Shown piece by piece: positions 20,161 through 32,047 of a stretch of DNA of 64,000 nucleotides. The notes beneath the pieces were generated by a model, which did no database searches, was not told the DNA's origin, and was given only the letters and a program-made list of their open reading frames with translations. The first letter of the stretch is position 1, and every line of letters begins with the position of its first letter. The stretch lies in the NCBI GenBank assembly GCA_033002965.1, contig JAURVB010004741.1, positions 1 to 64,000 on the forward strand. Reading direction: 5' to 3'. This DNA is from Piper betle. Its lineage: Eukaryota > Streptophyta > Magnoliopsida > Piperales > Piperaceae. The position numbers and the translations under genes are program-made.

Positions 20161-21620
20161 AACCTATTTTGGATTAGAATATGGATGTCTAATCTTTTTC
20201 AAAGTAAAATATTGATGTCTAATTATTATTGAATTATGGTTTCCATGTTTCGGCTTGGTTGACTTCCACTTGGCATGATATGTTCCAAGACCATTAGGTT
20301 TCATCAATTTAGCTCCTTGCTTGCTTGATTCACCTACACAAAAGCTAGAAGTCGAAACTTTAACAAGTCTTAAACTTATTAAAATTACCTCTACATTTGT
20401 CTCCCCGTAGTCCAAGTTTTCATAGTGGACTATTTTGAACGTGTAGTATTTCAGAGAGCTTTTCAGATCCACAAATCATCTAATGTACTTTGTCATTCTT
20501 CTCATCAAGTTATGGTGCAAGTATCAAGTTTGTTGAAGATAGGTCCTCCTTCCTTTGTTGAAGGCTTGACACTTTGGCAATTTGTTCTTCATTTTCGAAA
20601 GATAAGGCTTCGATCATCATCTTTAGGACCATGTCGACCTTACCAACATTGTTGAAGCTTTAATATATTTGTTAAAATTTTGCTTGAAGCTCTTCATCAA
20701 TTTCATCATCTTCTTCATTTTCTATAAATCAAAATTCTTCTAGGAATTTTTTAAGATTCATTCTTCTTCCCATCCTAATGAGGCTTGAAGAACCTTCTTT
20801 TCTTTTTCCCCCTCTCTTTCTCTTCTTTCTTTCCTTATCAACTTATTCTTCCTTATTGAGGTTTGGACATTCATTTCTCATATGTCCAAAACCGTTTATA
20901 TACGTAACATTGGGGTTTCCCATTCTTTTTATCACTGCTTTTATCCGAGATTTTATTGTCGACAAAATTCATAAATTTCCTAGAATAGAAAACATGATTA
21001 AGTCCATCCAAACTTCCCATTAATAATTGTAGAGCAAGGTCTTTCTTTTCTTTTTATCTACTCGTTCTTTGCAATCCCCTTCCAAAGTATGTTCATGCAT
21101 GACAAGAGATCCAAGTTGTTTCTTCAGGGTGATAGTTTTTAGATTCTTAGCTTCTTAAATAGCTATCATTTTTGGTCTCTCACCATCTTCCATCTTAATC
21201 ACTTTATATTGTGATGTGACTAAACTTATCTTGGATTCCTTAACATAAGATGTTGCTTTATGTGTCACTTTGAGAAATTCCAATATCTCTTGAGCCAAAG
21301 TGCACCAAGACACTCTAGTATATTCGGTTTGACATAAGGAACAAAATAGAGCATTCCTAGTATTAGAATTTATGGAATGTGCTTTCTTTTTCCTTTTCAT
21401 CTTATGATCCTCTTTCGCTGTGAAGACCCATATCCATCAAGCACAACTTGTCATAGATAAAAATCACAAGAAAATAGGAAAATTCTCATCTTTGTTTTCT
21501 AATGTGTATAATTAGAACCATCAAAGAAAGGAGGTCTTCTGGTTGATTGTCATTCCAAAGCTTGTCTTTCTCTCCATGGCCATTAGTTTTTTTAAACACA
21601 ACAGCCTTAACCGAAAGCTC
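20160..21620 (-). pseudogene. Copia-type gag remnant (SIRE-like)
   Basis: Minus-strand Ty1/copia gag in broken frames. Near 21600-21430 come RPPFFDGSNYTH and a WKTRM-like continuation, the usual copia gag start. At 21400-21155 come EYTRVSWCTLAQEILEFLKV, THKATSYVKESKISLVTSQY and a KMEDGE-like end, matching the UBN2-type gag core. Near 20930-20870 a degenerate zinc knuckle ends GHMRNECPN. A possible primer-binding remnant, GCTCTAGTGATA, lies near 21618. Many stops are present, and protease, integrase and RT are not recognisable to the left. Confidence 0.7.
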
Positions 21621-21639
21621 TAGTGATAATTCAGAAGAA

Positions 21640-24600
21640 TGATTCGGTACACAAGAGAATATCTAAAACACTTAATCAGGATTTAGAACAAAAAATCATA
21701 ACAAATATTTTTGAAGCAAGTTCAAACATACAAGTTGCAACAATTTGTATATTAGCTGAAAACAATTAAAGAACAAAGAGTAAGGGCAAGGAATCAAACA
21801 CAAACGTTTTTAAAGAGGTTCCCAACTGCTACATTCTCCCTTCTATACCACCATGTTGTACAATTGGGAGGGCATCTATGCTTCACTATTACCAAATAAA
21901 AGCATGTTACAACCTTAGTGTAGAACCACTTGTCCTTCATCAAGCAAGACTTAAGTGCTTCACAAGCTCACATGTCCTTCAACGGACTCAACCCTAAGTA
22001 GGCTTCACAAGCCACATGTCCTTCACCCCTTAACCTTTCACTCGACTTCACAAGCTGAACATGAGACTCGTAATTACAACACCACTCATCCCAGAAGTGT
22101 ACAATAGCCCAATAGTGCAAGCATACACCACGCATAAGATCAAACACGACATTTACAAAACAAGAGATTTACGAAAAACACAAAGGATTTCCTGATCTCT
22201 TGAGAAAACCCTAAGGCTTACATAGTGAAGCTTTATTAGAAGCTTATATATAATTGTAGCACTTTAGGCTTATTCCAAACTAAAACATCAACTTTAGAAT
22301 ACTTCAGCAATTGAATAATTGAATAGGGCTCTATCACTTCCATGTTGATAACAAGCTCCTTATATATGTAAAACCCACGATTCAAGTTAGGGTGTTATAT
22401 TCAAAACCAGTCGGGTCGACCGTTATTTTTTCGAGTTGAGTCAGTTTCAGGACACGTGTACCGAGCCGATGCCAGTCGCGTGTATGAGCTATGGGGTCAT
22501 GCGTACCCAAGTATATGATGATAACGTCATGAACACAGCAGAACAGAATGAGTTATCAGATATATGAGAGTATGCTAGACATTTTTTTATTATTTTTATA
22601 TATAATGGATCGTAGAATTAGTTTTAGGCAGTTTATCGCGTTAGGACGCGTTACGGGCATTTTGGGTAGGTTGATAGTTCTAGAGCATATCATTATGATT
22701 TTTTTGTAGTGCTGTTTGATTTTACGGGATTTTTCCTGATTTTTATGAATTTTTTTAGGATTTCATATGACTTAGTAATTATACTTGACTCGAGCCGGAG
22801 ACGAGTCAAGTCTTAATATCAAGTTTGCCACCCAACCTTTCTTCTCCGCCCCCGACCTTTTCTCCCCCATGCCCAAACCCAAGTGCCGCGCCGCCCCTGT
22901 TCGCGCGCCACCGCCGCCGCTGTCGGCGCCGCCCGGCCGTCGACCGACGCCGCCCAGCTCGGCGACGACGTTGCTGTGCTGCCCAACCAGGTCCGGCCCC
23001 CGTCGGACCACCTCGACGCGAGAAAGCCACGCCGCGACGCCGCGCCCTTGTTGCGCTTCCGTCACCGATTTCGCCGCCGGCGACCAGCGCCGCCGTGATC
23101 GGTCAGTCGCCTCAGCACCCTCAGCCTTCCAGCGACCTTCCCCGACCGGAACGGAGGCCATCGCCGCCCTGGCCGGCCGGATTTAGCGACCCATCGCCGC
23201 CGCTCTATTTTATGTATTTTTCGGCGAGCCGCCACCTCCGTTGGCCGCGTCGACCTCGTAGATGAGTCGGGCTCGCCGAGCCGGTTCCGAGGGTAACCAA
23301 CACGACCACTTTCCGGCCAGTAGACGCCGCCGGCGATTGTCGCCGGAAAACCACCGGAAGCCGCTGGAAAACCGCCAGTAGCTGCCGGAAAACCAGAATT
23401 TCTGGAAATCGCCGGAATTCACCGGATCTTCAGCGGGGATCACCCAGTCGAGCCCGATCGAACGTCGGACACCGGGGAACTCCGAATTCAAGCTCCGAGA
23501 CACGCGACGGAACCTTAGCCGTCGCCGATTGCCGACGATGTGAGGTATAATTACCTCCAATTTGATTATTTAAATTGATGATTATTAGCATAACATGATA
23601 GGATTGAGTGATTCCCATGATAGAAGTCTGAGCATTGAAAGAAGTAATGATATGTAAAGTAAGTTTGAGCATGTTAATCGGGTACTATGTAACTTAGCAA
23701 AAACACAGTAAAATTGGTATGAATAACATTAGTTAGAATTATTTTCATATTTATGATTATTTGATTGTTGATTGACGGTCATTGTGTGTGATTCATCATT
23801 TAGTTAGCGGGCGTTAGTATTTAGTTTTGATGTGTAGGTACGGAGTAGGAGCTTGCCGCCTAGGCGCGATGACACGCTTGGAGCTTCTACCAGGTCCGTT
23901 TAGGACTCGTCTCTGATTTACTCTTTCTATTGTATGTTTAATTTATTGCCTGCAGGACGGGTTAAGTGGCGTTTTATCGGATCCCACTTAACTCGGGCCA
24001 TTTAACCGAACATTTTCAGGATTAATAACCCCGGATGAGATCCTCGAGGTTGATTTCAAAAACAAGATCCACCAAAAGTTGCCTTCAGGCCTATTATATA
24101 ACTCCCTACCCAAGCCTATATATATATATAGTTTTCGCATTTCTGTGAGATGAGAGATGGAGAAATCGACTGCACGTACCATGCAGAGGATGCTGTGACA
24201 GTCAAAGCGGGCTCTGGATTAGTGCTAGCGGACTGTTCCATTCCCGAGGGATCCTGACAACTCCGCGTTTGAGTTCCTCACACCCGGAGAACGTGGAGGT
24301 TTACGGGTATTGTTTAGTACAGCGCATGTCCAGACTTGTGGTTCAAAGGGTACTAAAGGCGACTGCCTGAGAGTACTCGGCCTTCGTGCTCAAGGCCAGG
24401 AGAAATATGGAGGTAAGGAGAGGGCTTAGGATAAAGTTTCATGAGAAGTACTGAAAAAGAAGTGCCGAGAGCGGCACAGTACCAGCAGCATATCAGTTAG
24501 TTCGGGATGCTACCGGGTCTGCAGCCGAGTGGCTCCTCAGTAGTGCCCTTCAGAGTGTTCTTGAGGAAGTATATGGTTTTCTTTCATATGAGAGTTTGCT

Positions 24601-25714
24601 CTCATAGCCAGCTTGTTATAGTTATTTTATTTTCCGGACCAGTAACACTTGTTACTGACGTGTTTTTATACTATATGTAGGTAATAATCACGAGTTGGAG
24701 GAGCCAGCTTGGACGGAGGAGCAATGAGGTCTTGTACACACACAGATGTTAGATTTCTGAATGTTTAATATTGTATTATTATGTTATTATATTGTGAATG
24801 ACATGAGTAAATGTTTGAGCATGATGATATGATGTGAATGAAATGCTAAGACACGATAATAGAATGCAAAATATGATCAGAGTTGAGCAGCGGAAGCGTA
24901 GTGGGTTGAGACCCGAGCTTCAGAATGAATACGTTATAAATGAGATTTTGTGTGATTGTTAATGCATGCCGATATATTTGTATATATATTATTTTGACAG
25001 GGTGGGCCCATAATTGCACTTTTAGGGGAGACCCTGTTAGTTTTACTTCAGAATTTTCATCGATTTTGCTCGTAATTGTGATGGTGTGAAATTTAATTTG
25101 CATGTCATTCATGTAATACCATGTTAGGATTTTGTGCATGCATTCATTCATGACAGATCGTATCTTCATCTTAAGACGCCGAGATTGGATCCGCACGAGT
25201 TAGGTTCGCGTTAGCCGACCTAACCGGGGCCTGTAACATGCCAGTTTGGTTCACGAGTGTGAACCGGATTTGAGGTGTTACAATATAGCCATAGAATTCC
25301 ATAGCTTCTTCATAGCTCCCAACCACTTAAGTATTAATGTGGAAAAGGATCCTCCAAACTCCAACCCAAGTTTCCCACTTAAGTTTAAATTCCAAATTCA
25401 AATAAGTTCAAAGCTGTAGACTCCTTTTGAATCCCTAGTCTTCATGAAGTCTCCAATTTGGTCTTCAAGAAATCTTCAAGACAAGTCCATGTTCATGTCA
25501 TCTAGAGTGAGTTCAACTCCATATTTGCAATATGTCCAAATGACCAAAATTAATCTGAAATGTCAAAACATTTGGGACTATTTCAATCATAATTCAACAT
25601 TGAATCAACTTGCTCTAGTTCTACCAAACCTTATCATTAAACAATTTATCATTTAATCCACATGAATAATCTTTCATCATCAAAATCCGAAATGCTCACG
25701 ACCAATACTTAACA
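21640..25714 (-). mobile_element. Copia LTR, interrupted by a solo LTR-B
   Basis: Minus-strand LTR starting at 25714 with TGTTAAGTATTGG directly after CATAAAAATGGGGAAGAT, which fits the purine tract of SIRE-like copia elements. It ends near 21640, next to the decayed primer-binding site of the copia gag. Net length is about 1.15 kb after removing the solo LTR-B. One LTR thus has a purine tract on one side and a primer-binding site on the other, as in a tandem or recombined copia pair. Confidence 0.6.
22367..25282 (+). mobile_element. Solo LTR-B in the copia LTR
   Basis: TGTAAAACCCACGATTC at the start and GGATTTGAGGTGTTACA at the end, 2916 bp, with a perfect 5-bp duplication ATATA (22362-22366 and 25283-25287). 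It contains the paired TCGAG motif near 22790, a GC-rich core (22820-23530) and a tail matching 54430-55360 and the reverse complement of 41344-42560. No interior is present. Confidence 0.92.
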
Positions 25715-25869
25715 ATCTTCCCCATTTTTATGACAGCATGTGTTACTTGTATCACAGTTTTAGACCAATCCTAATGAAGCAAGCACCGGAGGTCAACTTC
25801 TTCACAATAGTTCCATAGCTCTAACAAGTCCTACAACACTTGGGAAAGCCAATGGCCAAGTATGCATTA
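25715..25869. other. Junction between copia and gypsy remnants
   Basis: Contains the copia purine tract (minus strand, 25715-25735). I see nothing else interpretable before the protease-like frame that follows. Confidence 0.4.
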
Positions 25870-27330
25870 AAAAAGACTATTTATTAAGAGTACACCTAAG
25901 GGGGAAAAGGCACTAACTGACAAACAAGTAGGACCTATCATATTGTATATACAAGGGAAGCAAGAAATGTGGGACTTTGCTATGTATCCCTTAGTGGGAA
26001 TTGATGTACTCATAAAAATGGATTGGTTATCTAAAAACTATACCATCATATATTGCAATAAGATGGAAGTATACATGTTCTTAGAAAGTGAGGAAGGGAA
26101 TAGGCAATTACTCTTTCACTCGAAAGAAGCTAAAAATTATCCACGTATTATTTCTTATGTAAAAGCGATTAAGTATCTTCAATCAGGATGTGAAGGATTC
26201 TTAGGAAACACGGTAGAATCTCAATCAGACCTACTTAGTCTATCGATCTAGTCTAAGGGTGGTGAAATAATTCATAGAGGTATTTCTTGAGGAATTTCTA
26301 GGGTTGCCGCCAAAAAGGTGTTGGAGTTTTCAATAGAATACTACCGTATTCTGTTCCAATCAAAAGCACCTTCTAGAATGGCTCCAACTAAATTGAAGGA
26401 GATGCCTGACAAGGGGTTTATAAGACTAAGTGTTTAACCATGGGCTGAACCTATTTGGTTTGTCAAGAAGAAAGATAGTTGCCCAAGATTATTTATTGAC
26501 TACCATCTATTGAATCAATTGATAAATAAGTACCCATTACCACAAATAGATGGCTTATTTGATCAATTGAAAATGAGCTAAGTGTGTTACAAGATTTATC
26601 AGAGATTTTGGTATCATCATTGAGAATCAAGGAAGAAATCTCATGCCCTTTGGTTTGATCAATGCTCTAGCTTCTTTAATAGATTTGATGAATTAAATCT
26701 TCCTAAGTCTTTGATGAGTTTGTAATTATTTTTCTAGATGACAAAATATTCAGATAATGAAAAACTTTATGAAAAGCTCTTAAGATTGGCACTGGAGGTG
26801 TTGAAGAAGAACCAACTTTTTTGCCAAGTTAGCTACTGTGACCTTTGGAGGACAGAAGTCTTATTCTTGGGTCACATAATATCAAAGGCTGAGTGTCTAT
26901 TGATCCATCTCATATATATGAGCTGGAAACAACGAAAGATTGTCTCTAAAGTTCAAAATTTTTTGGGAGATAGAGTACTGTAGAAGATTCATTTAGAATT
27001 TCTTTAATAATGCAACTCCACTAACTAGTTGATAAAGAAAGATAAGAAATTAGAGTGGTTGCAAAATGAGAAGAAAGTTTTCAAACTTTGAAGAATTGTT
27101 TGACTACATCTCCTATTTTTCCGTAAGGTATAAAAGGTTTTGTTATTTATATCGACACATCTAATCAAAGCCATGGAGCAGCTTTAATACAGCATAGAAA
27201 GGTCATTGCATATGCTTCTAGACAATTGAAAGTGTATAAAACGAATCACTGAACCCATGATCTTGAATTGGGGGTGGTTTCTTTTTGTATTAAAAGTGTG
27301 GAGACAATACTTGTATGGGGGTGGTAATGA
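25870..27330 (+). pseudogene. Decayed Ty3/gypsy protease, RT and RNase H, plus strand
   Basis: A plus-strand pol too broken to be read in one frame. At 25943-26251 an open piece ends the protease (PLVGIDVLIKMDWLSKNYTI) and runs into the linker (RIISYVKAIKYLQSGCEGFL). RT follows with SRMAPTKLKEMPDKGFIRLS near 26375, [13 protein letters not shown] and [15 protein letters not shown] near 26490-26570, and FVIIFLDDKIF near 26720, which keeps the DD pair. RNase H is seen as GFVIYIDTSNQSHGAAL and [12 protein letters not shown] near 27130-27240. Stops occur every few dozen codons. No LTR of its own is seen, and it appears more diverged than E0, E1 or E2. Confidence 0.8.
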
Positions 27331-28202
27331 AATCATTATACAATATATGATTCTATGAAAAATCCGACAGAGACTCCCCTATTATTGGAACATTAGAAAA
27401 ATATCACACCTGTGCAAATTTTACATTTTATATTTCACAATTTCATAATTAATAATTTGCACAACAATTATACATTCATTTAACAATTTAACAATTTTTA
27501 AGTATAAAATGATTGCTCTTTGCATGGGTCTTTCTCCTCCAAAGCCAAAACAATGCAGAAGATCCTCCAACCCATGTTTCTTCATTCATTGGAACTGATG
27601 GAAAGTATTAAACATTTGACAAATAGTAGAAGATAGAATTGCACTGTTGTAATATGAATCAAACTAACTTGTGCAAATTTCACACTCCAACATATTTCTA
27701 AATGGAAATTTAAACTCACTTATTTCCTATATGGAAATTTCACTAATTTAAACTCAAACTTCTTATCGGCATATTCACCCTTCCCTATGTCTTTCTGGTA
27801 CATGTGTTCAAACAAAACAGACCATAGACTTCCTCCTAACTCTTTCTCTTGCATTATGAAAGAACTTAAATAAATTAAAACATATTTAAGTGATGAATAA
27901 TATAATTTAAGAAAACGAATCATACCATGCGTTTTCATGGATATCTAAACTAATAGGTCCACCAACATGACGGGTTTTTCACCAACCTTCTTTGTCATCT
28001 AATTCTTCTTATTCTTCACTAATATCTTCTGAAATCTATCAGTAGCCTAGTGATCCCGGATGTGATGCTCCTTGATATCTATCTGAATCCAAGCAGGTTG
28101 ACCTTCCTCCACACAATCTTCAAGTTCTCATATGTCCAACTATACAAGTATTAAATCCCTTGCTAGCTTCATCATCCCCTTATATAATTTGGGGGCTGCC
28201 TC
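27330..28202 (-). pseudogene. Unidentified multi-exon remnant, 3' part
   Basis: Minus-strand continuation of the sequence at 30996-31612 across a solo LTR. Protein-like pieces include the end of exon 3 (GMMKLARDL and EEGQPAWIQIDIKEHHIRD, 28160-28030), GGPISLDIHENAW near 27960 before a GTATG donor-like site, and, after an AG acceptor near 27850, KELGGSLWSVLFEHMYQKDI and KFEFKLVKFPYRK ending in a stop at about 27720. In-frame stops show it is dead. I do not recognise the family; a host gene or a DNA transposon gene are both possible. From 27330 to 27720 it is AT-rich with no clear signal. Confidence 0.45.
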
Positions 28203-30995
28203 TGTAAAGATTGTGATATATATATATATATATATATATGTTGTTTAAAAATTATTTGATTCGGTCTGGGAAGGATAGAACGTTAGAGAATTATTATTAT
28301 TATATTTTATTCACAACCCTATTAAAGTCTAGTGTTGGGGCGTTTTCTAATACCCTAGCCGTCATTTTCTTTTGTGAGGGGACATCTTCCTCAGCCTAGC
28401 CGCCTACTTCCCATTTTCTTCTCCTTTCTCTCCTCTTACTCCCCTCTCTAGGCAGCGTTCTTACATCGTCTTCGTGTCCTGTTCGGAATGCTTTCCTTTT
28501 CCTTCTTTTGCTCATTTTATAGTAGCTGTTTTGTTTTCCCGTAAGCATGCTAATTCTGCTGCTTCATCAAGTCACGATCGCCTTGCTATTTTTGTTGCTT
28601 CATCAATGTTCTATGGTATGTAATTGTTTGCTTTAGGATTATGGGCAATGCTGTGGGGGATAGTTTCATGTTTGGGATTGTTCCTTTGGTGCTTGTCAAG
28701 TTAGGCATGCATATCAATTCGTTAGCCAAGGCTCACACCGTGCATGCTCACAGCCTTTATGGTGTGGGTTGTCGTGCGGGGAGAAGGGAAGCTTTCCTAG
28801 TGGTGCTGTTGGCTAGGCGTCATGTGCCTTGGTGCAGGACGGTGCTCGCCTTCGACGGCTACTGTAAAACACGAACTTTAGGCTTCCTCTTTGGTTGTTT
28901 TTATTTTGTTAGTGATGCTTGGTTGGGATGCTCTATATGGTTGTTCAATTAGATTGTTGGGGAAGGTTGCAGTTAGTGAAGGTCATGAACTGGTTTTGTG
29001 GCAACAGAATGTTTGGAGAAGAGAAGGGGTCGTCAAGGAAGAAGAATCCCTCCGGTGGCAAACTCGTAAATAAAACTTTACTTGACACCGGCTCTAGTTA
29101 AAAATAATACTAAATCGTAATAAATACTTAAAAAATTATTATTCTAATGGTTATGGGTTACAGTTGTTAAGACTAATTAATTATTGTACGAAATCGCCAT
29201 GAGTAATAAAAATACGGTAATAATAAACTGTTGAGAATTAATCAGTGTACTATAAGCTATTAATTTAAATTGGATGGTTATAAGTGATTAATGAAATAAA
29301 GATTTCACCTTTACCATATTAAATTTAATACTAGGTAGATAAAGTGATTATTTTAATAACGAGTTAGTAAGGTAGAAAATGAGTTATTAAACTATAATCA
29401 TGTAAAAATCACAAGCGTTGAACCTAAATTAGCATAATGAAAATAAATAAAGTTCAAACCTTTATTGAGTTGAATAATTTAAAATAATTTTTATTAGTAG
29501 TATCCTTGAATTAGGATAATACAAATCATTTTAAATAATTTAATCGAACGACTTAATTAATTGCTACTTAAATATTCTGAATTGATAAAAAGTTAATAGA
29601 TTATTATAGGTATACCAAAGCTTTTATTCAATGAATTATGTATCTAGTACTCACTAAATTGCTATTAATAATGATAGTGATTAAAGATTAAAATTGTAAA
29701 CTAAATTGTCAAGATCGTGGTTAAGTAATTATCATCTCAAAGGAAAATATACTAATAATAGTAATTAAATACTTGTTTATAAGTTAATAATTATTTTATC
29801 ATTAGTGAAGTGTGAATTATGATTTAAATAATTAATTTAAAATGTAAAGTATGACTTAAATGATTATGTCACATGAATAATTAATTATCTCACTAGACTT
29901 GTTGTAAATGTTGAGAATTTAATATTTAATATTGTTGAATGTTGCATGCTTTATGTTGTCGAATTCTAATAATGATATATTTAAGTCATTTAGTTGCATG
30001 CATTTCTACTCAAATAAAATTATACTTATGTATAATTTTATATTCTCGTTCAGATTAGGATCGTTGGTCACGGTTGCAGGTTCACTTACGAACTATCCAG
30101 GTCCGTATAATTATTTGAAATGTTGTATTTTCCCTTTTTGGCAGCCCTGGTCGGCCTGAGCCCAGATTCGACCACCATGCACCGAGTGCAACCGGGGTCA
30201 AGGAATTGACTCAGTCCGACACGGGGCCGCACCCTTTAAAAAATTACTATGTGGGAGTCTTGGTCGACTTGAGTTCATATCCGACCACCATGCACCGAGC
30301 GCAACTGGGGTCAATGAATTGACTCAATTCGACACAGGGCAGCACCCCCTGAAAGATTAAATACCTGCCCCCATGCCAAAAGGGGTGACAGGGCGCAGTG
30401 GCGCAAGACGGCTCATTATGCACTTGTGATACCGAGAGGGTGAGTCAATGGCAAATATCGGTAACTACAGGCCGTGGGCCACGTAGCGTGTGTGCGCATG
30501 CATGGGATTGTAGCTGGATGGGGTGGCCACCCCTCCCAGCATAATTGGAGCTCAGCATAGGCTCATAACTACTAAAAGTCTCGAGAAATGATAATAGGGA
30601 TTATATTGACTTGTTTCATTTAATTATGCGGCTTAGTGGTTTTATCACTAATGCAGAATTGCCTCCGCAGGTGAGCAGCTTCAGACTGAGGATTAAGAGT
30701 GTGGTTGGTGGTTCTTTTACCAACCTAGGTTTGGTGAATTGATAATAAATTGGACTTCCTTTTATTCTCTTGTGTTATAAATGTGGCTATGGGAAACGGT
30801 CAGAGACTGTGGGACTTTGTACTCAACTAGTTAATTTATTTTATGTATTGTCACATGCTATTAGAACATGATTTATTTTTATTACTTATAAATTTCTAGA
30901 CTTATTTGCCGTATTATGATTCAGGTTCTTGAATGTTATTGTTACATCATTTATGTTTTTGAGTAACCGCCGGCCGAGTTAGGGCGGTTGTTACA
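28203..30995 (+). mobile_element. Solo LTR-A (no minisatellite) in the multi-exon remnant
   Basis: TGTAAAGATTGTG...GGCGGTTGTTACA, 2793 bp, flanked by a perfect 5-bp duplication GCCTC (28198-28202 and 30996-31000). This is the cleanest complete LTR-A in the window. It has an AT microsatellite, GGGAAGGATAGAACG, CCCTAGCCGTCATT, a GC-richer region, an AT-rich middle, CAGCCCTGGTCGGCCTGAGC, GGTGAGTCAATGGCAAATAT and GAATTGCCTCCGCAGGTGAG. No interior is present. Confidence 0.95.
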
Positions 30996-31612
30996 GCCTC
31001 TGAAGAAGGCAAATTGTCTCCATGGCTCATCCTTTGGCTTCCATGTATACTTGCCTGAACAAAATTAAACAACTTTACAATCTATAAATACATTTTTCAT
31101 ATGTAAATAATGAAATTAATTATTGATGCAATTTACCATCCACTATCTACACCGTATATGCTTGAGATCAGGAGGTACGACAATCCAGCTCGGATATGGT
31201 TTGTGGAACCTGCACTAAATGTGAAACTAATCTATCTGGGCATACTCAAATCAAGAAGTCTATAAAAATGACAATATAATTATACATGCTCATCCTAGAT
31301 TTGCATTAAAATTAAATTCACAATATTAGAGTAAGAATATGAAAACATTACCTCACTGTGACTCAATGAAACAAGGCTCCAGAAGATACAGACAAGCTCG
31401 ATGTCCTGTAGTTTGTTTGGTTCATGAAGATCTCAAGAACTGCCTGCCTCGTTGGTGGCATTTGCACGAGGCACGTCCACATCATCACCCAATGGAGGTG
31501 TAGGATGCTCCTCAATGGTGAAGCAATTGGTTCATCCATGGGACCCTTTCCACGATATCCAGATCTGCGCGGCCCGCTCCCACGCCTAACTTGAACAGCC
31601 AAGTGCCATATC
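30996..31612 (-). pseudogene. Unidentified multi-exon remnant, 5' part
   Basis: On the minus strand three exon-like blocks are joined by introns with standard borders. Block 1 (about 31612-31350) ends CACAGTGAG before a GTAATG donor. Block 2 (about 31265-31142) follows a TTTATAG acceptor and ends before GTAAAT. Block 3 starts after TTTTGTTCAG near 31054. One frame stays in phase across both introns and gives RANATNEAGSS, NKLQDIELVCIFWSLVSLSH, HKPYPSWIVVPPDLKHIRCR and GDNLPSSEAAPKLYKGMM, with several stops. It looks like an old spliced gene. Function unknown; a captured host fragment and a transposon gene both remain possible. Confidence 0.5.
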
Positions 31613-31879
31613 TGCAACACCCCATTCGGTTCACCTGTGAACCAACCTAAAAATGTTACTAGCAATTGAACCATTCGCTAATCTATTTGATTCAATTAAG
31701 CAGACCTAGATTTACCCTTGGCTTCTCAAGATGGTGATGCGATATGCAAAATATGATGTGATGCTTGTGTTCTAACGTTGTACTACATGCATGCCATGAT
31801 GTGCAAACTAGTAACAAACAAACCGAACGAATGAAAAACATAAAAGAGATATCTATTTTTAAAATTGAAACAGAAAAAG
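31613..31879 (-). mobile_element. LTR-B end fragment
   Basis: Starts TGCAACACCCCATTCGGTTC, matching the inverted LTR-B end at 41344 (TGTAACACCCCGATTCGGCT), and stays similar through GATGGTGATGCGATATGCAA and ACTACATGCATGCCATGATG. It is interrupted by LTR-A at 31880 and appears to resume around 34956. Confidence 0.75.
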
Positions 31880-32018
31880 TGTAAAGACCGTGAAAAACAA
31901 AAAATGGACGCGATGCGGACGCTGTCTGGGAAGGACCAAACGCGGTCTGGGAAGGACCAAACATGTTATATTCTTTACCCGGTTAAATGAAATACGGGTC
32001 TAGGGGTCTTTTCACATA

Positions 32019-32047
32019 CCCTAGCCGTCATTTTCATTTTTATAAAT
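32019..32047 (+). promoter_or_regulatory. Putative LTR-A core promoter
   Basis: CCCTAGCCGTCATTTTC followed by TATAAAT at 32041-32047, the same arrangement as in LTR-D at 1428-1459. Function is inferred from conservation only. Confidence 0.45.

Noticed and set aside
27413..27455. Short inverted repeat GTGCAAAT...ATTTGCAC, possibly a MITE end
   Set aside because: Only 8 bp, AT-rich surroundings, and no matching duplication or second terminus found.
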